From the NCBI GenBank assembly GCA_022768945.1, contig JALEKY010000010.1:1-44755 (forward strand): 44,755 nucleotides of DNA, read 5' to 3'. How positions within the stretch are numbered: the first letter of the stretch is position 1; the number at the start of each line of letters is the position of its first letter. The DNA is from Christensenellaceae bacterium. Its GTDB lineage: Bacteria; Bacillota; Clostridia; Christensenellales; Borkfalkiaceae. Under the pieces are notes generated by a model. That model was not told where the DNA came from. It was given only the letters and a program-made list of their open reading frames with translations, and searched no databases. The position numbers and the translations under genes are program-made. Below, piece after piece: positions 24,607 to 31,869 of this stretch.

Positions 24607-26277
24607 ATGATTATAAAAGAAGTAGACAGCGCGGCGCTGAAAAAAATGCTTACGGCGGGCGCGGCAGTGCTCGATAAAAATCTTACGAGGATAAACGACT
24701 TAAACGTCTTCCCTGTACCGGACGGCGATACGGGAACGAATATGGAGTTTACGATGAAAGGCGCGGTAAACGGCGCGAACGGTTGCGCGGGAAATCTTTC
24801 GGAAACCGCAAAAGCCATGGCGAAAGGCGCTCTTTTAGGGGCGAGAGGGAATTCCGGCGTAATACTCTCTCAGTTTTTAAAAGGCATTTCGGTAGGACTC
24901 GACGGGCTTGAAAAAGCCGATACCGCGCAATTTGTAAACGCGTTCAAATCGGGCGTGGAATACGCATATAAATCGGTGCTTCACCCGACCGAGGGGACGA
25001 TTCTCACCGTCATGAGAGAAGCTACCGAATTCGCCTCGTCTAAAATTCCGGAGCACGGTTCGCTTTCCGAATTTATCGCGGATTTTTTAAAGGAAGCGAG
25101 GATTTCTCTCGAACACACCCCCGAACTTCTCGACGTGTTAAAGAAAGCCGGAGTCGTAGACAGCGGCGCGGCAGGTCTTATATGCATTGCAGAGGGCTTC
25201 CAGACAGCCGTTAACGGCGAGGAAATTGAATTATCCGAAGGCGGAAGCGAAAGCAAGTCGGCAGCGGTAAACGCCGGTTCGTTCGGGCCGGACAGCGTTC
25301 TCGAATACGGCTATTGCACGGAATTCATTTTGCAGCTGATGAACGCCAAAACGGATATAAAATCGTTTAAAATAAATACGATTACCGATTATCTGCAGAC
25401 TGTAGGCAATTCTATCGTAGCGATTTTGGACGACGGAGTGGTAAAAATCCACGTTCACACGAAAACGCCTGCGAAAGTAATAGATTTTTGTCAGCGTTTC
25501 GGTGAATTCGTCACGTTCAAAATGGAAAATATGTCCGTTCAGCATAACGAAGTAATAGCAAATCGAGAAGAGGTAAAAGAAGCTGCGGTTTCGTCGGACG
25601 AGCCTGATGAAAGAGTTAAAAATGCGGTCGTGGCGGTAGCTTCCGGCGACGGTGTATGCGAGGTCTTCCGTTCTCTCGGCGTTAATGCCGTTGTTAACGG
25701 CGGGCAGACTATGAACCCGTCGAGCAGCGATTTTATAAATGCGTTCGATACGCTTAACGCGGAAAATATTATAGTTTTACCTAACAATTCAAACATAATA
25801 ATGGCGGCGAAACAAGCCGCGGAACTGTACGATAAGGCGAACGTATACGTCGTGAACGCTCATACCGTTGCGGAAGGATATTCTTCGATGACGGTTGCGG
25901 ACATCGAAGCCGATATAGACGAGATTTTAAAAGATATGGAGCGAGCATGCTCTCACGTCGAAACGATTTCCGTTACGTATGCGGTGCGAAACGGCGATAT
26001 GGACGGCGTAGAATACGAAAAAGACGATTATATTTCCGTTTGCGGAAAGAAAATGCTTTTTGCGGCGAAAGATAAAGTCGCCGCACTCGTAAACGGCATA
26101 AAAGCTCTCCCGGATTACGAGGATAGGGAAATAGTTACCGTTTTCTACGGGGCGGACGTCACGGAAGAGGAAAAAGCAAAAGTTCAATCGGAGTTTTCGG
26201 AGAATTTCCGCGGCATGGAGCTTTACGAAATCGACGGCGGACAGGACGTCTATTCGTATATCGTCGCTTTGGAGTAA
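24607..26277 (+). CDS. fakA: Fatty acid kinase catalytic subunit FakA (DAK2/YloV family)
   Basis: A 556-residue soluble kinase. The N-terminal DhaL-type ATP domain has NVFPVPDGDTGTNM, where Asp39 and Asp41 are the expected Mg-binding residues, and GARGNSGVILSQ near residue 78. The middle domain (about 230-310) contains the conserved 'VKIHVHT' metal-site segment, and the C-terminal region (about 330-556) is a DegV-like domain with 'NNSNIIMAAKQAAE'. Length matches S. aureus FakA (about 550). Encoded directly after the FakB-type gene and closed by a strong terminator, so fakB-fakA is its own operon. FakA phosphorylates the fatty acid held by FakB to acyl phosphate for PlsX/PlsY. Confidence 0.94.
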   Translation: MIIKEVDSAALKKMLTAGAAVLDKNLTRINDLNVFPVPDGDTGTNMEFTMKGAVNGANGCAGNLSETAKAMAKGALLGARGNSGVILSQFLKGISVGLDGLEKADTAQFVNAFKSGVEYAYKSVLHPTEGTILTVMREATEFASSKIPEHGSLSEFIADFLKEARISLEHTPELLDVLKKAGVVDSGAAGLICIAEGFQTAVNGEEIELSEGGSESKSAAVNAGSFGPDSVLEYGYCTEFILQLMNAKTDIKSFKINTITDYLQTVGNSIVAILDDGVVKIHVHTKTPAKVIDFCQRFGEFVTFKMENMSVQHNEVIANREEVKEAAVSSDEPDERVKNAVVAVASGDGVCEVFRSLGVNAVVNGGQTMNPSSSDFINAFDTLNAENIIVLPNNSNIIMAAKQAAELYDKANVYVVNAHTVAEGYSSMTVADIEADIDEILKDMERACSHVETISVTYAVRNGDMDGVEYEKDDYISVCGKKMLFAAKDKVAALVNGIKALPDYEDREIVTVFYGADVTEEEKAKVQSEFSENFRGMELYEIDGGQDVYSYIVALE

Positions 26278-26316
26278 GCTTTGAATTTTTGAGACAGGGT
26301 TCGAAACTATAACGCA

Positions 26317-26370
26317 AATCGGAGAAATTCGGCAAAACCTTTAATCGTTTTGTCTTTTCTCCGATTTTTT
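26317..26370 (+). terminator. Terminator of fakB-fakA
   Basis: AATCGGAGAAA pairs with TTTCTCCGATT (11 bp), with inner GCAAAAC/GTTTTGT pairing in the loop, and ends in TTTTTT. It starts 40 bases after the fakA stop. Confidence 0.8.
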
Positions 26371-26448
26371 CGGTATTTGGATAGTTATCGGAACGAATTT
26401 CGCTTGTTAAAAATATTTTCGGATATTCGCTAAATAGCCGTTTTTCCG

Positions 26449-26477
26449 TTGATATTTAAATTTCTTTGTGTTATAAT
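26449..26477 (+). promoter_or_regulatory. Sigma-A promoter of the DUF45 / AraC / gltX operon
   Basis: TTGATA (26449-26454), 17-base spacer, TATAAT (26472-26477). The next candidate start codon with a ribosome site (AGAGGAG) is the TTG at 26514. Confidence 0.8.
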
Positions 26478-26513
26478 TGTATGCGGACGGATTAGAGAGG
26501 AGAAAACCGCGCT

Positions 26514-27245
26514 TTGTTTTTTCCTCGGAAAGACTCGTCCGTTTTAAATATGAGAAATCAAAAAGAGGAAACGGTCTTCGTTTGCGGTATGGAGTTTATA
26601 GTAAAACGCTCGAAAGGCAGAAGACTGAGATTGAAAATAGACGGAAACGCCAAGCTGTACGTTTATATTCCGCGCGGTGTCTCTTTTAATTTTGTTTCGG
26701 CTTTTATTTCCGAAAAATCCGAGTGGATAGAAAAAACTCAAAACAGGATTTTAGGTGAGCTGAAAGAGTACGAGCAGGACTTGTTTCACGTCTTTTTCAA
26801 AGGCGAAAAACATAACGTAATTTATACTAAAAACATCGATTCCTGCGCGATAAAAGGCACTTTATATATAAAATGCGATCCGAATGCGGACGATAGTGCA
26901 AAAGAGAAAAAGCTCGAAGCGTTCTTTAAACAGTACGTTTCTGAATACGTTTTTTATCGTTTGCCGTACTTTGAAAATCTTACGGGACTTTATTCCGAGG
27001 GCTTTTCCGTCCGAAAAATGAATTCCCGGTGGGGTAGTTGCAGGATCGATACGAAGAAGCTTACGTTTAACACGGCACTTGCTAAAGTGAAGGAAGAAGC
27101 TTTCGATTACGTCATTCTTCACGAAACGGCGCACCTTAAGTACCCCGACCACGGGGAAAAATTCAAAGCGTTTTTAACGCGTTACATGCCGGATTGGCGG
27201 CAAAGAAAAAAATCATTATCAGGGGTATTTACCAATGCGAATTAA
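26514..27245 (+). CDS. DUF45 (YgjP-like) zinc metallopeptidase-fold protein
   Basis: A 243-residue soluble protein. The C-terminal part has the family core 'MNSRWGSC' followed by HETAHL and a downstream His in PDHGEKF, giving an HExxH zinc site like SprT/WLM-type peptidases. The N-terminal half has the usual beta-rich YgjP start ('RLRLKIDG...VYIPRG'). The biological substrate of this family is unknown; some are annotated as UTP pyrophosphatases. The TTG at 26514 lies about 12 bases after AGGAG and near the promoter; an ATG at 26550 is a second choice but lacks a ribosome site. It overlaps the AraC gene by 11 bases, so the two are co-translated. Confidence 0.85.
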   Translation: MFFPRKDSSVLNMRNQKEETVFVCGMEFIVKRSKGRRLRLKIDGNAKLYVYIPRGVSFNFVSAFISEKSEWIEKTQNRILGELKEYEQDLFHVFFKGEKHNVIYTKNIDSCAIKGTLYIKCDPNADDSAKEKKLEAFFKQYVSEYVFYRLPYFENLTGLYSEGFSVRKMNSRWGSCRIDTKKLTFNTALAKVKEEAFDYVILHETAHLKYPDHGEKFKAFLTRYMPDWRQRKKSLSGVFTNAN

Positions 27246-28029
27246 ACCGGTTGTCAAACTTACGCAAAACGAAGAAATCAGTTTTTACGTCGAAACAAAA
27301 CCCGATTTCGGCTTTTACAATTCCACTTATTACGAAATGGCTTTACCGCTCGGCGGCTCGCTCGAAGTGTCTTACGACAATAAAAAGCGTGTTGTCGAGA
27401 AAGGTTACGGCATTATTTTCTCGCCCGAAGTTTTAAGACGGGTTACCGTAAGGGAAGAGGGGTGCTCGTGTCTTTTTATCAGATATTCGGCTGAAACCTG
27501 CAAAAACGTTTTCGATATGTTCGGCAGCGACACCGCCGACGCGTTTTTATCCGTTTCGGTTTACAATTTCGTAGCTAACGACGGATATATGAAAAATATT
27601 CTTTCGGCTATCGAACACGTTCACATCGCGGACGACGAATACCTTCCGCTCGAGCTTAAAAAGCTCGCTTGCGTGGCGTTTTTGCCGTTCGTTCCGTTTC
27701 TCGGATACTATGCGGAAAACGACGTTACGTCGCGTTCTCTCGCTGTAATGAACGATCCCGCATGTATATCGTATCGTTTGCCCGACGTTGCGGAAAAAGT
27801 CGGTTGCAGCGAGGAATATCTCGTCCGTTGTTTTAAAAAGAGCGGACTCGAAACTCCAAACACCGTTTTCAAACGCATTAAACTTCGTTACGCCAAGAGC
27901 GTTTTGCTCAACGGAAAGGTATCCGTTGCGGAAGTTGCCGCTAAAATCGGTTTCCGTTCGGTAGGGCACTTCAACAAGCTTTACAGCGCGGAATTCGGCG
28001 TTTGCCCCGGAAACGATAAAACCAAATAA
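27235..28029 (+). CDS. AraC-family transcriptional regulator
   Basis: A 264-residue regulator. Residues about 1-110 form a cupin-like sensing domain without a recognised ligand motif; residues about 175-260 hold the double helix-turn-helix (first 'LPDVAEKVGCSEEYLVRCFKK' around 180-200, second 'SVAEVAAKIGFRSVGHFNKLY' around 230-250), with the AraC signature near the C-terminus. It starts inside the end of the DUF45 gene and is 53 bases before gltX. A gene for a local sugar or stress response is expected for this family, but none of its neighbours is an obvious target. Ligand and regulon unknown. Confidence 0.88.
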   Translation: MRIKPVVKLTQNEEISFYVETKPDFGFYNSTYYEMALPLGGSLEVSYDNKKRVVEKGYGIIFSPEVLRRVTVREEGCSCLFIRYSAETCKNVFDMFGSDTADAFLSVSVYNFVANDGYMKNILSAIEHVHIADDEYLPLELKKLACVAFLPFVPFLGYYAENDVTSRSLAVMNDPACISYRLPDVAEKVGCSEEYLVRCFKKSGLETPNTVFKRIKLRYAKSVLLNGKVSVAEVAAKIGFRSVGHFNKLYSAEFGVCPGNDKTK

Positions 28030-28082
28030 TTTTGAGATTTAGTTGCTCCGCTTATTCAGCGGAAAAGGATAAAGGATAGGTT

Positions 28083-29723
28083 ATGGATTATCAATTACTT
28101 GCTTCGTTGCTTTTCCCCGAGGTTACGGAAACGCCCGAGGATATGGAAAAAAGATTCCCCCCGAGAAACGTTAAGGAGGGCGCGATTATTTCGCGTATGG
28201 CTCCTTCTCCTACGGGGTTCGTTCATCTCGGAAACCTCGTACAGGGACTTACCAGCGAAAGGCTTTGCCATCAATCGGGCGGCGTTTTGTTTTTGAGAGT
28301 AGAAGATACGGATAAAAAAAGAGAAGTTCCCGGCGCCGTCGAAGTGCTTATAGAAACGCTTAAACACTACGGAATTCATTTCGACGAGGGCGCTACCGTA
28401 GACTCGGATTCGGGCGATTACGGTCCTTATCGTCAAAGCCGGAGAGCCGCGATCTATCATGTTTACGCAAAACAACTCGTTTTGCAAGGTCAGGCTTATC
28501 CTTGCTTCTGTACCGAAGAGGAACTGCAGGAAATACACGCCGAGCAGGAAAAGGAAAACGCCAATTTCGGCTATTTCGGTAAATGGGCAAAATGGCGCGA
28601 CCGTCCGATAGAAGATATAAAAGAAATGCTCGATAAGGGAATGCCTTGGGTTCTTCGTTTCCGTTCCACCGGCAATATAGAAAATAAAATCAAATTTACA
28701 GACCTAATTAAAGGCGAAATAGAAGTTACCGAAAACGATATAGACCACGTGCTGCTTAAATCGGACGGAATTCCCACGTACCATTTCGCTCACGCCGTAG
28801 ACGACCATCTTATGAGAACTACGCACGTCGTTCGCGGCGACGAGTGGTTGTCCACGCTTCCTTTCCATCTTCAGCTTTTCCGTGCGCTCGGTTTTAAACC
28901 GCCGAAGTACTGCCATATCGGACCTTTAATGAAGATGGACGGCTCGTCCAAGCGCAAGTTGTCCAAGAGAAAGGATCCCGAACTCGCCCTTACGTATTAT
29001 AAGGCGGAAGGTTTCCCCGTAGAGGCTGTTTACGAGTATATTTTAACCGTTCTCAATTCCAACTTCGAAGATTGGAGAAGGGCTAATCCGGACGCTTCGA
29101 CAGACGATTTCAAATTCTCTTACAAAAAGATGAACCCGGCAGGTTCGCTTTTCGACGCGGCTAAGCTTAAGGACGTATCCAAAAACGTTATTTCAAAGAT
29201 GTCCGCGGAAAAAGTGTGCGAGCTTGCAACCGAATGGGCAAACGAATTCGATAAACCGTTCGGTGAAAAGCTTTCGGAAGATAAAGAAAAAGCAGTGGCG
29301 ATTTTCTCTATCGGCAGAGGGGGAAAGAAACCCCGCAAAGATTACGCCGTGTGGAGCGAACTTAAAGATTATATGGGCTTTTTCTATGACGAATTCTTCG
29401 AATTTAAGGACGCGCTTGCGGAAAATTTCGATAAGAACGTAGTTAAAAACATTCTTTCGGAATATGATTATAACGAAGAAGCGGATCAGACCGAATGGTT
29501 TGAAAATATCAAAGCGCTCGGAGAAAAGCATAACTTCGCTTCCGATATGAAAGCGTATAAAGCTCAACCCGAAAATTACGCGGGCAGCGTTGCCGATGTC
29601 AGCGGTTTCATAAGGCTTGCCGTAACGGGTAAGAACGTTTCGCCCGATATGTATCTCGTTATGAAGATACTCGGAAAAGAAAAAGTTAATGAAAGAATAA
29701 ATAAATTCGTCGCTTCGCTTTAA
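28083..29723 (+). CDS. gltX: Glutamyl-tRNA synthetase
   Basis: A 546-residue class I aminoacyl-tRNA synthetase. The HIGH motif is present as HLGN in APSPTGFVHLGN (near residue 48), and the KMSKS loop as KLSKRKDPE near residue 300. The catalytic domain and C-terminal helical anticodon-binding domain follow in normal order. Charges tRNA-Glu in the cytoplasm; whether it also misacylates tRNA-Gln (with GatCAB) cannot be told here. AAAGGATAGG lies before the ATG. The upstream gap is only 53 bp, too short for a T-box, so regulation is probably from the promoter at 26449. It is somewhat longer than the usual 480-500 residues, with extra sequence in the region after KMSKS. Confidence 0.95.
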   Translation: MDYQLLASLLFPEVTETPEDMEKRFPPRNVKEGAIISRMAPSPTGFVHLGNLVQGLTSERLCHQSGGVLFLRVEDTDKKREVPGAVEVLIETLKHYGIHFDEGATVDSDSGDYGPYRQSRRAAIYHVYAKQLVLQGQAYPCFCTEEELQEIHAEQEKENANFGYFGKWAKWRDRPIEDIKEMLDKGMPWVLRFRSTGNIENKIKFTDLIKGEIEVTENDIDHVLLKSDGIPTYHFAHAVDDHLMRTTHVVRGDEWLSTLPFHLQLFRALGFKPPKYCHIGPLMKMDGSSKRKLSKRKDPELALTYYKAEGFPVEAVYEYILTVLNSNFEDWRRANPDASTDDFKFSYKKMNPAGSLFDAAKLKDVSKNVISKMSAEKVCELATEWANEFDKPFGEKLSEDKEKAVAIFSIGRGGKKPRKDYAVWSELKDYMGFFYDEFFEFKDALAENFDKNVVKNILSEYDYNEEADQTEWFENIKALGEKHNFASDMKAYKAQPENYAGSVADVSGFIRLAVTGKNVSPDMYLVMKILGKEKVNERINKFVASL

Positions 29724-29783
29724 AAATTTCGGCGGAAAGCGCTCGATTTTATAAAAATATATAATACTGTTATCATAAATTAC

Positions 29784-29813
29784 AACCCCGTCGAAGAATG
29801 TTTCGTCGGGGTT
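29784..29813. terminator. Possible terminator hairpin between gltX and CDF gene
   Basis: AACCCCG/CGGGGTT with an inner CGAA/TTCG pairing, 61 bases after gltX. The following TATC is a poor T-run, so termination is uncertain. Confidence 0.45.
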
Positions 29814-29852
29814 TATCAAAACATATAAAAATACAAGGGAGGTAATGCCAAA

Positions 29853-31013
29853 ATGAATCTTCTTGTAAGACTTTTTATAAAAAATTATAAAAACGTCGAA
29901 GACTCTAAGGTCAGAGAATCGTACGGCGTTTTAACGGGAATTGTCGGCATAATTTTAAACGTTCTGTTGTTTGCCGGAAAGCTTGCGGTCGGGTTGATTT
30001 CGAACTCGGTGTCCGTTACGGCAGACGCGTTCAACAATATTTCGGACGCGGGCTCTTCCGTTATTTCAATGGTCGGTTTTAAGCTTTCAAATAAGCCGGT
30101 CGATAAAAAACACCCGTTCGGGCACGGCAGAATGGAGTATCTATCGGGGCTTATCGTGTCGATGATTATTATATTCGTCGGCTTCGAACTCATCGTTTCT
30201 TCCGTTGAAAAGATTTTTACGCCGGAGGAAATAGACGTTTCCGTCGTTGCGCTTGTAGTTCTGGGCGTTTCGGTGCTTGTAAAACTGTGGATGTTCGCGT
30301 ATAATTTTGTTCTTTCAAAAAGAATTAGTTCCGCGGGAATGAGGGCAACCGCGTTTGACAGCATTTCCGACGCGGTAGCCACCACGGTGGTTTTGGCGGG
30401 TTCGCTCGTGTTTAAATATACGGGCGTCAATATCGACGCGTACGCCGGAGTCGTAGTAGCTTTGTTCGTTACGTTTACCGGTTTGAAATCGGCAAAGGAA
30501 ACGGTTGATTTGCTTGTCGGCAGCGCGCCTTCTCCCGAATTTATTCGCGAAATAACCGATTTTGTGCTTTCTTATGATATGGTTTATGGCGTTCACGACC
30601 TTATCGTGCACAACTACGGCGTAGGGAGAGAGCTTGTTTCTCTGCACGTGGAGGTGCCTTGCAATATCGATATTATGCACATTCACGAACAAATCGACGA
30701 AATAGAAAACGCGCTTACGGAAAAATTTCACGTTCACGCGGTTATTCATATGGATCCTATCGAAGTCGACGACCAAACGGTTAACGAGATAAGAGATGAA
30801 GTAAAAGGGGTTATAAGCGAATTGTATCCGACTCTTTCGATGCATGATTTTCGCGTGGTCAACGGAAAGAAAAATGTTAATTGCGTTTTCGATATAGTAG
30901 TGCCTTACGAATATAAAGACGAAGAAAAGGTTGCCGAAGATATTAAAGAAAAGGTAAAGGAGAAAAACGCAAGGTTAAACTGCGTAATAAGTACCGACAG
31001 ACCGCTTTGTTAG
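29853..31013 (+). CDS. Cation diffusion facilitator (CDF) metal exporter
   Basis: A 386-residue membrane protein. Six membrane segments lie in residues about 25-215, with the metal-site signatures SVTADAFNNISDAG (Asp pair in segment 2) and 'TAFDSISDAVAT' (segment 5), and a conserved 'HPFGHGRMEYLSG' loop. The C-terminal 170 residues form the cytoplasmic dimerisation domain, with His-rich strands 'MHIHEQIDEIE' and 'HVHAVIHMDP'. Residues about 310-386 add a second small domain of the same type, making it longer than usual (about 300). Exports Zn, Mn, Fe or similar divalent ions by proton exchange; the Asn in the first motif (NNISD rather than HxxxD) favours Mn/Fe over Zn, as inference. GGGAGGT precedes the ATG. 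Confidence 0.92.
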   Translation: MNLLVRLFIKNYKNVEDSKVRESYGVLTGIVGIILNVLLFAGKLAVGLISNSVSVTADAFNNISDAGSSVISMVGFKLSNKPVDKKHPFGHGRMEYLSGLIVSMIIIFVGFELIVSSVEKIFTPEEIDVSVVALVVLGVSVLVKLWMFAYNFVLSKRISSAGMRATAFDSISDAVATTVVLAGSLVFKYTGVNIDAYAGVVVALFVTFTGLKSAKETVDLLVGSAPSPEFIREITDFVLSYDMVYGVHDLIVHNYGVGRELVSLHVEVPCNIDIMHIHEQIDEIENALTEKFHVHAVIHMDPIEVDDQTVNEIRDEVKGVISELYPTLSMHDFRVVNGKKNVNCVFDIVVPYEYKDEEKVAEDIKEKVKEKNARLNCVISTDRPLC

Positions 31014-31049
31014 ACCACTTAGGTTTAGTTCGGTCTGAAAAGGAAAGCG

Positions 31050-31304
31050 TAGGGATTCCATTCTTCATCACTAATTACCGAAAAGGCGGCTTTTCAGCCC
31101 TTTTTTCCGAGCGCTCGCTTGCAGTGCGTAAAGCACAGCTTCGTTCGCGCTCTTAAAAAATCATCTGAAAATACGCTCTTTTCGGCGCGAAGCGTTTTTG
31201 CAAGGCAAACGACCGAAATTGTTAAGCGTACTAAAGGCTCGTTTAACACGGCAAAAACCGATTTATTGCCGCAAAAATAGTCAGTGTTAGGAATGGAATC
31301 CCTA
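31050..31304 (-). mobile_element. MITE-like element, copy B (longer)
   Basis: A 255-bp element with terminal inverted repeats of about 14 bp perfect (GGGATTCCATTC and its complement) and imperfect pairing beyond, each end flanked by TA, as for IS630/Tc1-type insertion. It is the inverted partner of the copy at 22571-22735, sharing an 85-bp inner block and the GGTAATTAGTGATGAAG end, with an extra centre of about 90 bp. No open frame with family features. The stretch 31014-31869 otherwise holds an A/T-rich spacer and the oppA promoter and leader. Confidence 0.75.
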
Positions 31305-31719
31305 ACAACAATCTTTTAAAAAAAAAGATAATAATTAACGGTCTTGCGAGCGAAAAACTCAAAAAAGCCCGTTTTTTCTCGTGTGTATCTCTTTTTTTCG
31401 AAAAAATATTTTGACATTTTTTTACTTTTCGGAAATTTTCCTTTTTATTCCGTAAAAAACGTATATTTCCCTTTATATAATGTTGCGCGCGTAAAGATGA
31501 CGCTGAACCTCTTTTTTTTATTGATTTTTTTCAAAGCAATAATAAAAATAAGATTTGCTTATACTAAAAATAAGCCTCATTTATAAAGCTTGGATTGATT
31601 TTAAAAAAATCGTTTGTGAAATAAGCACAGCTTATACGTGTAATAAATTTCAATTATACATATGTCAATAAAACGCATATAAAAAAATTCAAATGCATAA
31701 AATAATCAAAAGAAAACAC

Positions 31720-31748
31720 TTGACTTACGGGTTTTGTTTTGCTAAAAT
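31720..31748 (+). promoter_or_regulatory. Sigma-A promoter of the opp operon
   Basis: TTGACT (31720-31725), 17-base spacer, TAAAAT (31743-31748). Transcription would start near 31755, giving a leader of about 115 bases with strong folding potential. Confidence 0.8.
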
Positions 31749-31766
31749 TAACGCAATAAAAAAATT

Positions 31767-31821
31767 TGCGATGGGAAAAGGGCATGCCCTTTGTCGTTCG
31801 GCAAACCGAACGACAATCGCG
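31767..31821 (+). promoter_or_regulatory. Structured oppA leader (possible three-way junction RNA)
   Basis: Three stems nest without gaps: P1 TGCGAT/ATCGCG (31767-31772 with 31816-31821, outer pair G-U), P2 AAAGGG-CATG-CCCTTT (31777-31792), and P3 GTCGTTCGG-CAAA-CCGAACGAC (31793-31814). Junction strands are GGGA, none, and A. It starts about 12 bases after the expected transcript start and ends about 48 bases before the oppA ATG. I match it to no riboswitch or ribozyme class I know. It may protect the abundant oppA mRNA or sense a ligand. Confidence 0.5.
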
Positions 31822-31869
31822 CTGAATAAGAAAAACCGAAATCTATTTTTTTTATCAGGAGGTATATAA

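Noticed and set aside
28030-28082. Space before gltX checked for a T-box leader
   Set aside because: Only 53 bp with a small 5-bp hairpin; far too short.
31767-31850. oppA leader compared with hammerhead ribozyme, guanidine and fluoride riboswitches
   Set aside because: Lacks the CUGAUGA/GAAA core, the ACGR loops and the fluoride pseudoknot sequences, so no known class was assigned.
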